A DNA stretch of 64,000 nt from Chryseobacterium sp. E1 (GCA_019203745.1 CP078104.1:3224001-3288000), one strand, 5' to 3'. Positions 8,630 through 18,231 are shown, counted from the stretch's first letter. Program-made: numbers and translations. Notes: generated by a model not told the origin, from the letters alone.

Positions 8630-9259
8630 TATGGAGCTTATGGCTCGTTATCCTGACAACTATTTTGATTTAGCTATTGTCGATCCTGTTTATGGCGATC
8701 AGGTTGTTAGAGGTAGTTACATGAAAAATTCTAGCTCAAAAATGGCAAAAAATAAGAATTACAATAATAGCCTATGGTATCAACCTAAGACAAAAAAGAG
8801 TATTTCACTGAGTTATTCAGAGTCTCAAAAAAGCAGATTATATGGGGAGGTAATTACTTTATTGAAGAGATTAGTAAAAACACTTCGAGTTTTATTGTAT
8901 GGGATAAAGATAACGGTAAGAACGACTTTGCAGATTGTGAATTAGCGTGGACTTCTTTTAACACATCTGTTAGAAAATTCAAATTTAAGTGGCAAGGAAT
9001 GCTTCAGGAAGATATGTCTAACAAAGAAGAACGTATTCATCCAACACAAAAACCTGTTGCTCTTTACAAATGGATTTTAGACAAATACGCATTACCTGGA
9101 GATATAATACTTGATACGTTCTGTGGTTCAGGCAGTATTGCAATAGCATGTCATGATTATGGATTTGAATTAACAGCCTGTGAGGTAGATAAATGCTACT
9201 ATAATGAATCTATAAAACGTATTAAAAACCATGTTTCACAACTAAAATTATTTACATGA
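8589..9259 (+). CDS. Phage DNA methyltransferase (N4/N6 type), damaged
   Basis: Conserved blocks: LAIVDPVYGD (motif IV, DPPY expected), QIIWGGNYF, then HPTQKPVALYKWILDKYALP and ILDTFCGSGSIAIA (SAM-binding motif I) and LTACEVDKCYY. One A is missing near 8800. The likely full start is MKITEKITITN at 8589, separated from NMELMARYPDNYFD by TAA at 8622; otherwise translation begins at 8631. The Pro-to-Val change in motif IV is unusual for a catalytic motif. It would protect phage DNA from restriction or regulate expression. Confidence 0.8.
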
Positions 9260-9677
9260 AAAACCCAAAACTAAACCCCGCAATTGAGGCTATAAAAGCA
9301 AGATTACGATCGGACCTTCTTCCGGAAGGAAATATTCCAAACAGTAGAGTAGCAAAAATGGTTGAGTTACTTGACGCTACAGCAACGCTAGAGTACGCAA
9401 AGAGCCTTAACCGTCCTGTACGAATGGCAAGACCTAGTGAATGCCAGTACACGATAGAACTAGCTAAAAATCCTCCTAAAAAAAAAAAAAGATTGATCTA
9501 ACTGATGGATTATTAACGCTAAAAGAATCCGCTAAGCAATTAAAAATGAACCAAGCAAATCTCAACGCAGCACGTAATATTGGAAAGATTTCAGCTCAAA
9601 AAATAGGTAGCAGATATTACTTCTCGAAAGTTGAGGTTGAAAGATTTAAAATTGAAAGAGCTGTAAGTAAGCTTTAA
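9256..9677 (+). CDS. Phage protein with C-terminal HTH (frameshifted in an A-run)
   Basis: MKNPKLNPAIEAIKARLRSD ... ELAKNPPKKKK, then a run of twelve A at about 9478-9489 has lost one base; after it the frame continues with LTLKESAKQLKMNQANLNAA, RNIGKISAQKIGSRYYFSKV and a final helix, an excisionase-like HTH. Adjacent to DnaD-like and DnaB genes, so possibly a replication or regulatory factor. Confidence 0.6.
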
Positions 9678-9778
9678 GATACTTAATCCGGCAAAATGAT
9701 TGATGTGTGAAAGTCCGGATACTACTATACAGGCTCACCGTGCCTGGTGAAAATTGAATTGAAATAAATACCGAAGAT

Positions 9779-10435
9779 ATGCCTAATAGAATATTACGAG
9801 ATTGGACCTACTCCGATCTGGTTGACAAAATATCGTTTCAGGCAGAAGTTCTCTTTACACGTTTGATCATGAAAGCTGATGACTACGGTTCATATTTCGC
9901 AAAACCAAAATTGATAAATGGAAATTGTTTTCCGCTAAAAGATATTAGAGAATCCGACATTTCCCGTTGGCTACAAGAGTTAGCTTCAGCCGGACTGATC
10001 GTGTTCTATACTGCCGAGAACAAAGAGTACTTAAATATTATCAATTTCAATCAAAGATTGCGATCTATGAAGAAGTGTTTTCCGCAAGTACCTGAAAATG
10101 TGATAAATGAACACATGCGAGCGAGTTGTCAGCAACTTGACAGCGAGTTGACAGCGAGTTGTCCGCCTGAAGTAGAAACAGAAACAGAAGTAGAAACAGA
10201 AGAGGAAGGAGAAAAAAATTCCCCCTCCAAATTTCAAAAAATTTACAATTGAACAATTTCACGAAGAGCTAAAGCCTTATGTGAATGAATTTACAAAACC
10301 AACTGTATCAGCTTTTTTAATTACTGGTCTGAAAAAGACGCAAAAGGTAAAATGAAGTTTCAAAAGCAAGATACTTGGGAAACTAAGAGAAGATTAATAA
10401 CCTGGAAAAACAAAGAAGGGCAATGGAACAGATAA
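9779..10435 (+). CDS. Phage replication protein (replisome-organizer type), frameshifted
   Basis: MPNRILRDWTYSDLVDKISF, QAEVLFTRLIMKADDYGSYF and DIRESDISRWLQELASAGLI form the winged-helix N-domain typical of phage DnaD-like or gp36-type replication initiators. An acidic linker (ETETEVETEEEGE) leads to a C-terminal part (TIEQFHEELKPYVNEFTKPT, KMKFQKQDTWETKRRLITW) recovered across two indels near 10215 and 10318. The stop overlaps the DnaB start by 13 bp, consistent with a helicase-loading or organising role. Confidence 0.65.
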
Positions 10436-11879
10436 ACGGAAAATTACCACCAAGTGAAGTTGACTTTGAAAGATTGATCATAGGTACATTGCTAATAGAC
10501 AGAAAAGCAATTGATGTATGTATCAAAAGGTTGGGTCGAAATTCAGAAGTTTTCTATGACCAAAGGCACGTTGAAATTTATACCGCAGTTCAAAAACTAA
10601 AAGAGTCTGATATTCCAATTGATATGATAACGGTTATTCAGGAATTAAAGAGAACAGACAAATTGGCAATTGCCGGAGGAGATCATTACATTATCAATCT
10701 GACATTGGGAATTAGTTCATCTGCTCACCTTGATTATCACGTTATGGCAGTTTGGCAATCATATCTGCGAAGGAGATTAATAAGTATCTGCGCAAATCTC
10801 ATCGATGATGCTTACAATAAAACAGACTCTACACTAGATATTTTCACTAAACTACAAACAAAGGTTTTTGAAATAGAGGAAGAAATAGCATCACAACAAG
10901 AAACGCCAACCGCTCAACATTTGTTCCAGCAGGTAATAGAACAACAGAAACAAAATGTTATTCCGGGTGTTCCATGTAAAAACCGAGATATTCAATTTAG
11001 AATTAATGGATGGAGAAACGGTTCTTTAGTTGTAATTGGAGCAAGGCCAGCAATGGGAAAAACAGCCTTTGTACTCGATGAAGCATTAGGAATCGCAAAA
11101 CAGGGAAATCCGGTAGCGTTTGTAAGCTTTGAAATGTCAGCGGTAGAACTGCAGGAAAGGCAGATGGCAAATGAACTTGAAATCAATGGAACTAAGTTCC
11201 GGGATCGTCAACTTTCAGACCAAGACTGGCAGCGAATTTATCAGTGCTCAACATTTGAAAATTTACCGCTTTACATAATAGAGGAAAAACCGTCAATTTT
11301 GAACTCAATAGGACAATTGCTAAGCTGAGACTTTTAAAGAAGGAAAAGGGGCTTAAAATGGTCATTTGGGACTATATTCAGTTAACTGAGGTAGCCGGAT
11401 TAGAAAAAGGAAAGAATAGAGAGCAAATTATCTCTACAATTTCCAGAAAAATGAAACAGCTTGCCCAGGAATTAGATTTACCGATTGTTGCGCTTTCCCA
11501 GCTATCCAGATCTGTAGAACAAAGACCAGGCAAAAGACCACAATTAGCAGATCTTAGAGAATCAGGAGCTATTGAACAGGACGCGGATGTTGTTGGATTT
11601 CTTTTCCGTCCTGAATATTACAAGATTGATAAGTGGGATAATGATCCGGAAGGTGCTGAAACTGATACTAAAGGTCAGGTTGAATTGATGGTGGAAAAAT
11701 TCAGAGGCGGATCAGTTTTCACTGAAAGAATGAAATTTAGAGGGGATTATCAAAGATTTTACCCTATAGAAGAAGAGTTTGAATATAAAAATCCTGTTCC
11801 ATTGGGTAATCTTTCAGACGCCTTTGGTTCGACGGTTAACGATAAAAAAATAATCCAAGATGAAGAGTACCCATTCTAA
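10423..11879 (+). CDS. dnaB: Replicative DNA helicase DnaB (frameshifted)
   Basis: About 486 residues. N-domain: LPPSEVDFERLIIGTLLIDR. RecA-like core: Walker A GARPAMGKTAF, EMSAVELQERQMANE, Walker B VIWDYIQL, ALSQLSRSVEQRPGKRPQLA DLRESGAIEQDADVV. One base is missing near 11310 (SILNSI, then TIAKLRLLKKEKGL). Hexameric helicase that unwinds the phage fork; the preceding gene probably recruits it. The family assignment is unambiguous. Confidence 0.95.
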
Positions 11880-12071
11880 TGAGCTGGAAGAGTTCAAAAA
11901 AACTACCAGCAAAGAATAGATGTTTTATCGAAGTCAAAAACGGAATGGATTAAAGACTTTGTTGAGGCGCAAAAGCCAAAGAAGCCTGTTAAGACTGTGG
12001 GTGAAATGTATAAGGAGATAAGGCGAAACGAATTTAAATCAGCTTCTGAAAATGGTAAACTTTACCGTTAA
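11860..12071 (+). CDS. Small hypothetical protein (frameshifted)
   Basis: MKSTHSNELEEFKK..., one A missing in the run at 11895-11901, then RIDVLSKSKTEWIKDFVEAQ and VGEMYKEIRRNEFKSASENG. Overlaps the dnaB end in another frame. Helical and charged. Function unknown. Confidence 0.5.
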
Positions 12072-12243
12072 TGGTTTGTGAAAATTCTTTCTCCTCTTTG
12101 AATCGATCTGAATACCAACGATCAGAATTACAATCAGGTTCAATATTCTTTAAAGTAGCATGAAATGCCTTAAAATTCGTGTCGATAATTACAACACGAT
12201 TGTTTAAACAGCACGAAAAAAGCTTACTAATTCTCTCATTCAT
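12034..12243 (-). CDS. Small leftward hypothetical protein
   Basis: Start taken at MNERISKLFSCCLNNRVVII. About 69 residues ending in GKVYHFQKLI. Convergent with and slightly overlapping the previous gene. No family recognised. Confidence 0.4.
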   Translation of the reverse strand: MNERISKLFSCCLNNRVVIIDTNFKAFHATLKNIEPDCNSDRWYSDRFKEEKEFSQTINGKVYHFQKLI

Positions 12244-12349
12244 TTGACAAATATACAAAATAAGCACATAAAATGGAAAAATGTTTTGTATTTCCAATAT
12301 AAGTGCTTATATTTGAAAAATAAAAAACGATAACAATTAAAATTACAAC

Positions 12350-12595
12350 ATGGAAAATACTTGGATTAATACTGATAAAGAATTACCGATCTGTTTTGAA
12401 ACAGGTAACTGGGATGGGAAACAAAGCGAATTAGTTTTAGCTGAGACTATAGATGGTGAACAATTCATAGGTCAATGTTATGAGGGGTTCCAAGATGGAT
12501 CAAAGTTCTTTGACTGGTATCAGGTTGATGAAATAAATAAGAATGATTGGTTGATTACCAAAACAATTTCAAGATGGATGAAAATTCCATTTTAA
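12350..12595 (+). CDS. DUF551-like small phage protein
   Basis: 81 residues: WINTDKELPICFETGNWDGK, then SELVLAETIDGEQFIGQCYE, and a C-terminal SRWMKIPF. The W...LP...VL...W pattern is that of DUF551-like phage proteins. Preceded by a good start context and followed by a terminator. Function unknown. Confidence 0.55.
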   Translation: MENTWINTDKELPICFETGNWDGKQSELVLAETIDGEQFIGQCYEGFQDGSKFFDWYQVDEINKNDWLITKTISRWMKIPF

Positions 12596-12613
12596 AGCAC
12601 ATGGTTAGTTTTT

Positions 12614-12648
12614 CCGGGTGGCGTTTTGATCATTTCCCGCCCGGTTTT
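12614..12648 (+). terminator. Rho-independent terminator
   Basis: CCGGGTG...CGCCCGG stem followed by TTTT, 18 bp after the preceding stop. Confidence 0.75.
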
Positions 12649-12680
12649 AAAAATTTCGAAAAATTAAAATAAAAAATATA

Positions 12681-12926
12681 ATGGAAAATAAAAATATAAG
12701 ACGTTGTGGTCCAGCAAATTCTTTTGATAGAAAATACTTAGAAGCAAATTTAGTTGGCGAAGATCATAGAGGCTCTAAAGTAACAGCTGTTACAAGCAAG
12801 TACATATATACTGAGAATACTAAGTATGAAAAGAAAGGTTATCGAATTTCTTTCGTAGAAAAAGAAGGTACTGAAAAATATATAATTCCTGATACTTCTG
12901 GCGAAACTGAAGGCGATAGATGTTAA
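12681..12926 (+). CDS. Hypothetical 81-residue protein
   Basis: MENKNIRRCGPANSFDRKYL..., beta-rich and hydrophilic, ending GETEGDRC. No domain recognised. Confidence 0.5.
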   Translation: MENKNIRRCGPANSFDRKYLEANLVGEDHRGSKVTAVTSKYIYTENTKYEKKGYRISFVEKEGTEKYIIPDTSGETEGDRC

Positions 12927-12944
12927 TAATAAATATTTACGAAA

Positions 12945-13379
12945 GTGGGAAGACCTAATAAATTTGTTTTTGAATATGATTTCAATGGTAAGTATTTAAG
13001 AAAATGGAATAGTGAGAGCGATTTTAGAAAACATTACTACACTGAAGACATTGGCAAAAGACCATTATTCATTGACTCCTTTAACGGCATTTATTATCAT
13101 ATAACACATCATGATACTATTGCACTTGTTGAAAGGCCTGGTAGAGATTTTATCTTATTCATGCTCCGAGTTCATAATTCACCTTTATGCAATTTTAAAA
13201 ATAACGAAGGTTCTTCAAGGCCTATACAGATGTTCAATCTTAAAGATGAATTATTGGCAGAATTTTCAAGCTTGCGAATTGCAGAATATCTGTTGAATAT
13301 TCCTAGGGAAACTATATCTGCGCAGTTAAATCGGGGTACAAAAAAAAGCAAAAGGGTTGAAGGGAGACTATTATTTTGA
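12945..13379 (+). CDS. NUMOD1-like DNA-binding protein (GTG start)
   Basis: 144 residues from GTG. The C-terminal half, PIQMFNLKDELLAEFSSLRI then AEYLLNIPRETISAQLNRG, resembles the NUMOD1 helix-turn-helix of homing endonucleases ('Y..G..i..f.S..eA...'). No nuclease motif (GIY-YIG or HNH) is visible, so this may be a free-standing DNA-binding relic or regulator. Confidence 0.5.
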   Translation: MGRPNKFVFEYDFNGKYLRKWNSESDFRKHYYTEDIGKRPLFIDSFNGIYYHITHHDTIALVERPGRDFILFMLRVHNSPLCNFKNNEGSSRPIQMFNLKDELLAEFSSLRIAEYLLNIPRETISAQLNRGTKKSKRVEGRLLF

Positions 13380-13396
13380 ATATAAAATTATCACTA

Positions 13397-13687
13397 ATGA
13401 AAACTAAATACATTAAAGTATCCGTATCAAAACGCCACCCGGAGAAATTAGGCGACTATTTAACGGACAAAGGAAAAGCTCTTTTTATTACCACAACAAA
13501 ATTATGGCACATAGACAAGCTTAGAATAAGTCCAAATTGGTGGCTCGAAGAAAAGCCAGACTATGAGGATGAGATGAAGGAGGTTTTACTGCAACTGGTA
13601 GGTTGTCACACTTGTGGTCATACAATACCGGATTGGCTTAATGATAAAGCCGAAGAATTACTAACCAAAATAAAAACAGAATCATGA
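13397..13687 (+). CDS. Hypothetical 96-residue protein
   Basis: Start taken at [20 protein letters not shown]. Contains a lone CHTCGH cysteine/histidine pair and a C-terminal helix. ATG of the YopX gene overlaps its stop (ATGA). Confidence 0.5.
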   Translation: MKTKYIKVSVSKRHPEKLGDYLTDKGKALFITTTKLWHIDKLRISPNWWLEEKPDYEDEMKEVLLQLVGCHTCGHTIPDWLNDKAEELLTKIKTES

Positions 13688-14018
13688 GAGAAATAAAATT
13701 CAGAGCATGGGATGGGAAAAAGTATAATTATCCAGAATTGTGGGATAATACAATGCCTTCTAATTGGAAACAACATTACGTATTAGAGCAGTACACCGGA
13801 CTCAAAGACAAAAACGGAGTAGGGATATACGAGGGGATGTTTTAAAAGTTGATGAAAGCAGATATGACTCAAGAGTAAAAAACAGAATTTATGCTACAAG
13901 AGAAGTTATTTACAATAATGGATGGTTTATAATTTCTCAATCTGCTCAGCGAATTTATGAATGTAGCAGAATTGAAGTCATCGGCAACATTTACTCCAAT
14001 CCGGAGCTTTTAAAATAA
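13684..14018 (+). CDS. YopX-family phage protein (frameshifted)
   Basis: [14 protein letters not shown] at the start, [18 protein letters not shown] in the middle and [15 protein letters not shown] at the end are the signature of YopX proteins. One G is missing in GGGG near 13836. Widespread in phages of Gram-positives and Bacteroidetes; biological role unknown. Confidence 0.88.
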
Positions 14019-14067
14019 ACGGAACCCGGCCGATTTCTTTCCTGGGAATAATTTAAAATTTTTAACA

Positions 14068-14430
14068 ATGAAAAAATCAATTTTCATCGGTGCAATGGCA
14101 CTGATCACACTGGCTGCATGCCAAAACGAAACCAATGAACTTCAAAACCAAGTTCAAAAAACAGAAGAAGCGCAAAGAAGTGCGGGGAGTAACGCAAATG
14201 AATCAGATTTGCTTAATTCGGTAAAAGGAGCATCAGGCTATGACTCCAGAAGAGCAGCATATATTGTTTGCCACACAAATTGGCTACATGCTTCAGGATC
14301 ATCTTGTGTAATAAATGGTGATGGAATTTACCAAGTAACGTGGACGACTGTTTATTCAACAACTCCAAGCGGAACACCGTATCCTGAAACACACTACACA
14401 GCAACACCAACAAGTTCTTGCGGCTGCTAA
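14068..14430 (+). CDS. Secreted lipoprotein, Ser/Thr-rich
   Basis: 120 residues with a type-II signal peptide and lipobox TLAAC (Cys 18). The mature part has four Cys residues (CH, CV, CGC) and a Thr/Pro/Tyr-rich beta-type tail. Followed by a strong terminator, so it can be expressed on its own. Possibly a lysogenic-conversion factor; not recognised. Confidence 0.6.
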   Translation: MKKSIFIGAMALITLAACQNETNELQNQVQKTEEAQRSAGSNANESDLLNSVKGASGYDSRRAAYIVCHTNWLHASGSSCVINGDGIYQVTWTTVYSTTPSGTPYPETHYTATPTSSCGC

Positions 14431-14436
14431 TCACCC

Positions 14437-14454
14437 GGCCCTTCGGGGCCTTTT
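14437..14454 (+). terminator. Rho-independent terminator (UUCG tetraloop)
   Basis: GGCCC-TTCG-GGGCC followed by TTTT, right after the lipoprotein stop. Confidence 0.85.
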
Positions 14455-14466
14455 AATTCAAATGAA

Positions 14467-14760
14467 ATGACAATGGAAAATACAATAGAAGAATTAGAAA
14501 AAGATCTAAATAAATTATTTATTAAATCAGCACTTCCGGATGTTGAAAAATATCCAAATTCATTTTACTACAAATCAACAGGTGATTGCATTTTCTCAGG
14601 AGATAGTCTCATGTTTGTTTATGTAAAATTCGAAGATTCCAATAAAAAAATACACTGGTCACTAACCCGATGTTACACTGATATTAGAGGCGGATATACT
14701 AAGGAAAAACACATACAGTTGCTAAAAAAAAATATCAACATTTTAAAAAGTATTCAATAA
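14467..14760 (+). CDS. Hypothetical phage protein
   Basis: 97 residues (possibly starting at the second Met). Mixed alpha/beta with WSLTRCYTDIRGGYTKEKH. TAATG overlap with the next gene shows an operon. Confidence 0.5.
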   Translation: MTMENTIEELEKDLNKLFIKSALPDVEKYPNSFYYKSTGDCIFSGDSLMFVYVKFEDSNKKIHWSLTRCYTDIRGGYTKEKHIQLLKKNINILKSIQ

Positions 14761-15020
14761 TGAGTCACCAAGAGAAACAAATCATATTTGATGAGTATGC
14801 AAAAAAACAAGGATTTAAAGACTGGGAAGATGTTCAAACGGAATATCACCTTGCTTTAATGAGCGATGATGAATTGAAACTGTACATTTTCGCTGCCTGC
14901 GATCTCGTACAGGCTGAACAGCAGAGACGCATTGCAGAGAAAGTTTGTCCCGAAGAATTTGAACTGCATAATAAGACTTTAAAAGCCTCAATCATTAATC
15001 CCGAAAATATTATATCATGA
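14760..15020 (+). CDS. Hypothetical phage protein
   Basis: 86 residues, helical, acidic: QGFKDWEDVQTEYHLALMSD, then ELKLYIFAACDLVQAEQQRR. Overlaps both neighbours by 1-4 bp. Confidence 0.5.
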   Translation: MSHQEKQIIFDEYAKKQGFKDWEDVQTEYHLALMSDDELKLYIFAACDLVQAEQQRRIAEKVCPEEFELHNKTLKASIINPENIIS

Positions 15021-15373
15021 ATAAAGACGAACTATTAAAAATTTACTCAGCGCATCTGCCGTATAAAACACCTATAACGCTTGCATCTGAAGAATACAAC
15101 TACGACGGATTAACAACCATTTTAAGCCCTCACTATTTGTTGGATTGGCAAAGAAATAAATGTAAAATCAGTCTTCATCTTTGGGATCTATCCTATTTAA
15201 CCAAGGAGATAGAGCATGAGGGGGAGTCGTTTGTGCCTATGATAAAACTTTTAGAGTTGCAAGAAACAAATCATTTCTCAAAGAATCCAATCATTAAAAA
15301 CGCTAACACATTTAATCAGGATAAAATAATTGACTGTAAAACAAAACTTTCAAAATTCATCCAAATGAAATGA
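15017..15373 (+). CDS. Hypothetical phage protein
   Basis: 118 residues: MNKDELLKIYSAHLPYKTPI..., with a WQRNKCKISLHLWDLSYLTK stretch. Resembles small early phage proteins that mention only local sequence features; no function. ATGA-overlap on both sides. Confidence 0.5.
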   Translation: MNKDELLKIYSAHLPYKTPITLASEEYNYDGLTTILSPHYLLDWQRNKCKISLHLWDLSYLTKEIEHEGESFVPMIKLLELQETNHFSKNPIIKNANTFNQDKIIDCKTKLSKFIQMK

Positions 15374-15606
15374 CAGAGCATAAGGTGAGATATTTAGTCG
15401 AAACATCTAATATGGGAACGCTTATTTATTCATTAACCTATGATGAGCATTTTGATAGATTTTATATGGCTGATGAAACAAGAAACGTGATTTTAGGAGT
15501 TGGGCATCAAAGACAAATGTTTGAAAAACTTTACGAATGGAAATTAAACGTCTTCGGCCTTCCGGAAGACCAGTTTATCAACAAAGCAACTTTAACCAAT
15601 AAATAA
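15370..15606 (+). CDS. Hypothetical phage protein
   Basis: 78 residues, aromatic-rich (YLVETSNMGTLIYSLTYDEH, FDRFYMADETRNVILGVG). Part of the same overlapping operon. Confidence 0.5.
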   Translation: MTEHKVRYLVETSNMGTLIYSLTYDEHFDRFYMADETRNVILGVGHQRQMFEKLYEWKLNVFGLPEDQFINKATLTNK

Positions 15607-15613
15607 TAAAGCA

Positions 15614-15850
15614 ATGAAAGTATACATAACAAAATACGCTTTAACAAAAGGAATAGAACATATCGAAGTTAAAGAAACGTCTTATCCAGAATATGTTAAA
15701 GAAAATACTAAATGGGGAAGGGATTTTCATAAAGGAGATTGGTGGGAAAATAAAGATGATGCCATTAAAAAAGCTGAAGGAATGCGAAAGAAAAAGATTG
15801 CATCACTTGAAAAGCAAATCGGAAAATTGAAAAAACTAGAATTTATTTAA
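15614..15850 (+). CDS. Hypothetical phage protein
   Basis: 78 residues: MKVYITKYALTKGIEHIEVK, then WWENKDDAIKKAEGMRKKKI and a Lys-rich helix. Last gene before a terminator. The pattern is common in Bacteroidetes phages; role unknown. Confidence 0.55.
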   Translation: MKVYITKYALTKGIEHIEVKETSYPEYVKENTKWGRDFHKGDWWENKDDAIKKAEGMRKKKIASLEKQIGKLKKLEFI

Positions 15851-15853
15851 CCC

Positions 15854-15877
15854 GTGCCATCTTAGGGTGGCACTTTA
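15854..15877 (+). terminator. Rho-independent terminator
   Basis: GTGCCATC-TTAG-GGTGGCAC then TTT. Confidence 0.75.
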
Positions 15878-15888
15878 AAACAAGAATT

Positions 15889-16203
15889 ATGGAAGAAACA
15901 AAAATAAATGATATTCAGGAAAGAATAATGGTGCAAACCTCCCTTATTAACTACCTGGCAAATAGAATGGATAATATAGCGAATTCACTTGAAATTATAA
16001 TTTACAGAGGCCGCGGGAACTTTGTTATGGAAAATCAAGTGAAAGCAACAAGAGACCGGCTTAATGCTGTAGATATGCAGTTAACAAAAGTTTGTAACGA
16101 AATGGTTGAATTTGCTGATGCATGGGATCAAATAGATGAAGATGAAAAATTTATAGAGCCCCAGATTCAATTTATCAATTCTAAAAAACACGAAGATCTA
16201 TGA
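15889..16203 (+). CDS. Hypothetical coiled-coil protein
   Basis: 104 residues, heptad-like helices (ERIMVQTSLINYLANRMDNI, VKATRDRLNAVDMQLTKVCN). Begins the next early operon after the terminator. Confidence 0.5.
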   Translation: MEETKINDIQERIMVQTSLINYLANRMDNIANSLEIIIYRGRGNFVMENQVKATRDRLNAVDMQLTKVCNEMVEFADAWDQIDEDEKFIEPQIQFINSKKHEDL

Positions 16204-16237
16204 TAGCACCACAAGAACTAACAATAAAAGAACAGTC

Positions 16238-16333
16238 ATGAGACTATTAGAATATTTATTCTTTGCCACTCCATTAGCTGTAGGAATTTACAGCATGTAT
16301 ATGATTTGGAAAGATGACTTAAAAAACAAATAA
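16238..16333 (+). CDS. 31-residue single-pass membrane peptide
   Basis: MRLLEYLFFATPLAVGIYSM with a short charged tail KDDLKNK. Too short for homology. Confidence 0.4.
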   Translation: MRLLEYLFFATPLAVGIYSMYMIWKDDLKNK

Positions 16334-16334
16334 T

Positions 16335-16786
16335 ATGAAACATTTAGAAATTAATTTAAATAAAAGACTCCTTATTGTGGAGTACGTAGAAATGAAATTT
16401 TGCACATTGACTTTAGAAATAGTAAAGCCGAAAAAGTAATTTCACTTAATGGGAATGATGTAAAAATAAAAGCAATCTGCAAAGGCTCCGATCTTACTGA
16501 GGAAGTAGCTTATAATCTCATAGAAAGAACTATTGAAATAAAAACAGGTAAAACAAAATTCTACAATTATAAAGATGTAATCCAGTTGCCTTATTACAAT
16601 AAGGCTTTAGAAGCCTTAATTTCCGCCATAGAATCAAAAGGCTACCATTGGGAAAATCCATTAGGCGTCAGTACTGAAGAAATAAGACAAAGGCACGGTG
16701 ATGCATCCGAAATGTTTAAAGAATGGTTAGAATACGAAAATAAAACTTTCAACCCATCAAAATGTTTAATATTTGAAATACTGTAA
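16335..16786 (+). CDS. Hypothetical early protein (frameshifted)
   Basis: MKHLEINLNKRLLIVEYVE joins, after one missing base near 16390, to ILHIDFRNSKAEKVISLNGN and a C-terminal domain including YHWENPLGV and EMFKEWLEYENKTFNPSKCL. About 150 residues. No catalytic motif recognised; similar proteins recur in Bacteroidetes phages. Confidence 0.5.
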
Positions 16787-16788
16787 AG

Positions 16789-16944
16789 ATGAACTGCAAA
16801 TATTGTAAAATGGAAATTCACTTCCATGAAATATCAGATAAGTGGAGGAAGGCAAAAGATCACTTTATAAAGCATAAGTGTAAATCATGTGGAAAATGGA
16901 ATCCAATAACCCAGGACATTACTGGAAAACTCTTAGTTTATTAA
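16789..16944 (+). CDS. Zinc-ribbon small protein
   Basis: 51 residues with two knuckles, CKYC and CKSCGKW, separated by a basic/His linker. Probably binds one zinc. Function unknown. Confidence 0.5.
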   Translation: MNCKYCKMEIHFHEISDKWRKAKDHFIKHKCKSCGKWNPITQDITGKLLVY

Positions 16945-17001
16945 TTACGGAAACCCACAACATTAAGACAAAGATATAAAGTAAATTATTAAATTTGAAT
17001 T

Positions 17002-17232
17002 ATGAAACCATTAGAAAGTATTATTAAAAAAGAAGACGGAACTAAGATAAAGTTTCAAACATATATTTGGAGTGAATTTAGGGATAATAGCGTGAAGTGG
17101 ACTCAGTCTGTTCAAAAGTGTCTTCCTGGAAAAAGAAAATTTATCCTCGCCGATAAAGGCGTTGATTATACAGAAGAGGATCTGAGAAACGAACGTTTGA
17201 AATTCGCTGAAAAGCTTAAAAAATCAATTTAA
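17002..17232 (+). CDS. Hypothetical 76-residue protein
   Basis: MKPLESIIKKEDGTKIKFQT..., C-terminal charged helix ERLKFAEKLKKSI. No domain seen. Confidence 0.45.
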   Translation: MKPLESIIKKEDGTKIKFQTYIWSEFRDNSVKWTQSVQKCLPGKRKFILADKGVDYTEEDLRNERLKFAEKLKKSI

Positions 17233-17253
17233 TTTCTCTGTATCTTTGACTCC

Positions 17254-17463
17254 ATGGAAAACATGGAAGAAAAGTTAATGCACCTCATAAAAGAGCAATA
17301 TAATAAAACAGGCGGAGCAAACGGACTCGATCTTTGGGGAGTTAAAGAAAAGCTGGGGATTACGGTAGATGAAATGCGAGAGCTTGTAAACCAGCTTTTA
17401 AATGAAAAGAAAATAATAAAGCTTAACCACCTTAACGGCACTAGCTACACGCTGCCAAAATAA
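17254..17463 (+). CDS. Winged-helix-like small protein
   Basis: 69 residues: LWGVKEKLGITVDEMRELVN then QLLNEKKIIKLNHLNGTSYT, the helix-helix-wing pattern of a small DNA-binding domain. Confidence 0.5.
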   Translation: MENMEEKLMHLIKEQYNKTGGANGLDLWGVKEKLGITVDEMRELVNQLLNEKKIIKLNHLNGTSYTLPK

Positions 17464-17469
17464 AAATTT

Positions 17470-17622
17470 ATGATTAGTCACAGAATACAATATGAATTAG
17501 AAAGACATGATCTTGAACCAACAGAAATAAAGTTGGGGACGTGGATTTTTGATGAGTTTATAAAAGAAAGGGAAGTTGAAGAGCTGCAAAAGTTTGATGA
17601 TTTGGAAGACTTTACTTTTTAG
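17470..17622 (+). CDS. Hypothetical acidic 50-residue protein
   Basis: MISHRIQYELERHDLEPTEI..., rich in Glu/Asp. In operon with its neighbours. Confidence 0.4.
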   Translation: MISHRIQYELERHDLEPTEIKLGTWIFDEFIKEREVEELQKFDDLEDFTF

Positions 17623-17630
17623 GTATAAAA

Positions 17631-17935
17631 GTGACTAAATCAAATATATTAAATCCTACAGAAATTAAAATCTACACAAAAGATAAATTTGGTTTTAATA
17701 ATCTTAACCATTCTCTTCATGATTTTTCGAAAGCTAATAAAGTGTTTTCAGAAACAATAGTAATGTTTTCTCCTTTATCAATAGTAACAAGAAGATATGT
17801 GGATGAAGAAGACTTTAAAGAAAACTACTTACTACTAAACGAGATCCTCAAAAGCAATTCAAACCTTTTGTTAAAATGTTGAAAGTCGGATTTGATATTA
17901 AATCAGCAATATGCACATTAAAAGAAACGTTTTAA
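17631..17935 (+). CDS. Hypothetical protein, GTG start (frameshifted)
   Basis: MTKSNILNPTEIKIYTKDKF..., one A missing near 17876, then KVGFDIKSAICTLKETF. Ends just before a terminator. Function unknown. Confidence 0.45.
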
Positions 17936-17941
17936 AATAAA

Positions 17942-17967
17942 GCCCCTGCATTAACAGGGGTGTTTTT
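17942..17967. terminator. Bidirectional-type terminator hairpin
   Basis: CCCCTG-CATTAA-CAGGGG followed by TGTTTTT, between convergent genes. Confidence 0.75.
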
Positions 17968-18148
17968 CTATAACTGATTTACAGTGATTAAGGATCATAT
18001 TGTAATTGTCTTCATTAAATTTATTTCTCTGGAGCAAGTTTATTTTTTTGTAAACTGTGCTTTCTCCTATTCCCAGGATCTCAGCAATTTTTTTCACTGA
18101 TACTCCCAATTCGCTGATCAGATTAATTGTTTTTTCGTGTGAGTCCAT
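17951..18148 (-). CDS. HTH (resolvase/RNA-polymerase-sigma-like) small regulator
   Basis: 65 residues: TINLISELGVSVKKIAEILG then IGESTVYKKINLLQRNKF, a clear helix-turn-helix. First of a leftward sub-block embedded in the early region. Possibly regulates that block. Confidence 0.6.
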   Translation of the reverse strand: MDSHEKTINLISELGVSVKKIAEILGIGESTVYKKINLLQRNKFNEDNYNMILNHCKSVIEKHPC

Positions 18149-18210
18149 TAAAATTTATTTAATATATTTGTTGTGATTTTAGTTTTAACAACTAAAGTTA
18201 TTTTGATTTA

Positions 18211-18231
18211 AGCCCCTTTTTGGGGCTTTGT
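18211..18231. terminator. Terminator hairpin
   Basis: AAGCCCC-TTTTT-GGGGCTT then TGTTT; separates two leftward genes. Confidence 0.7.
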
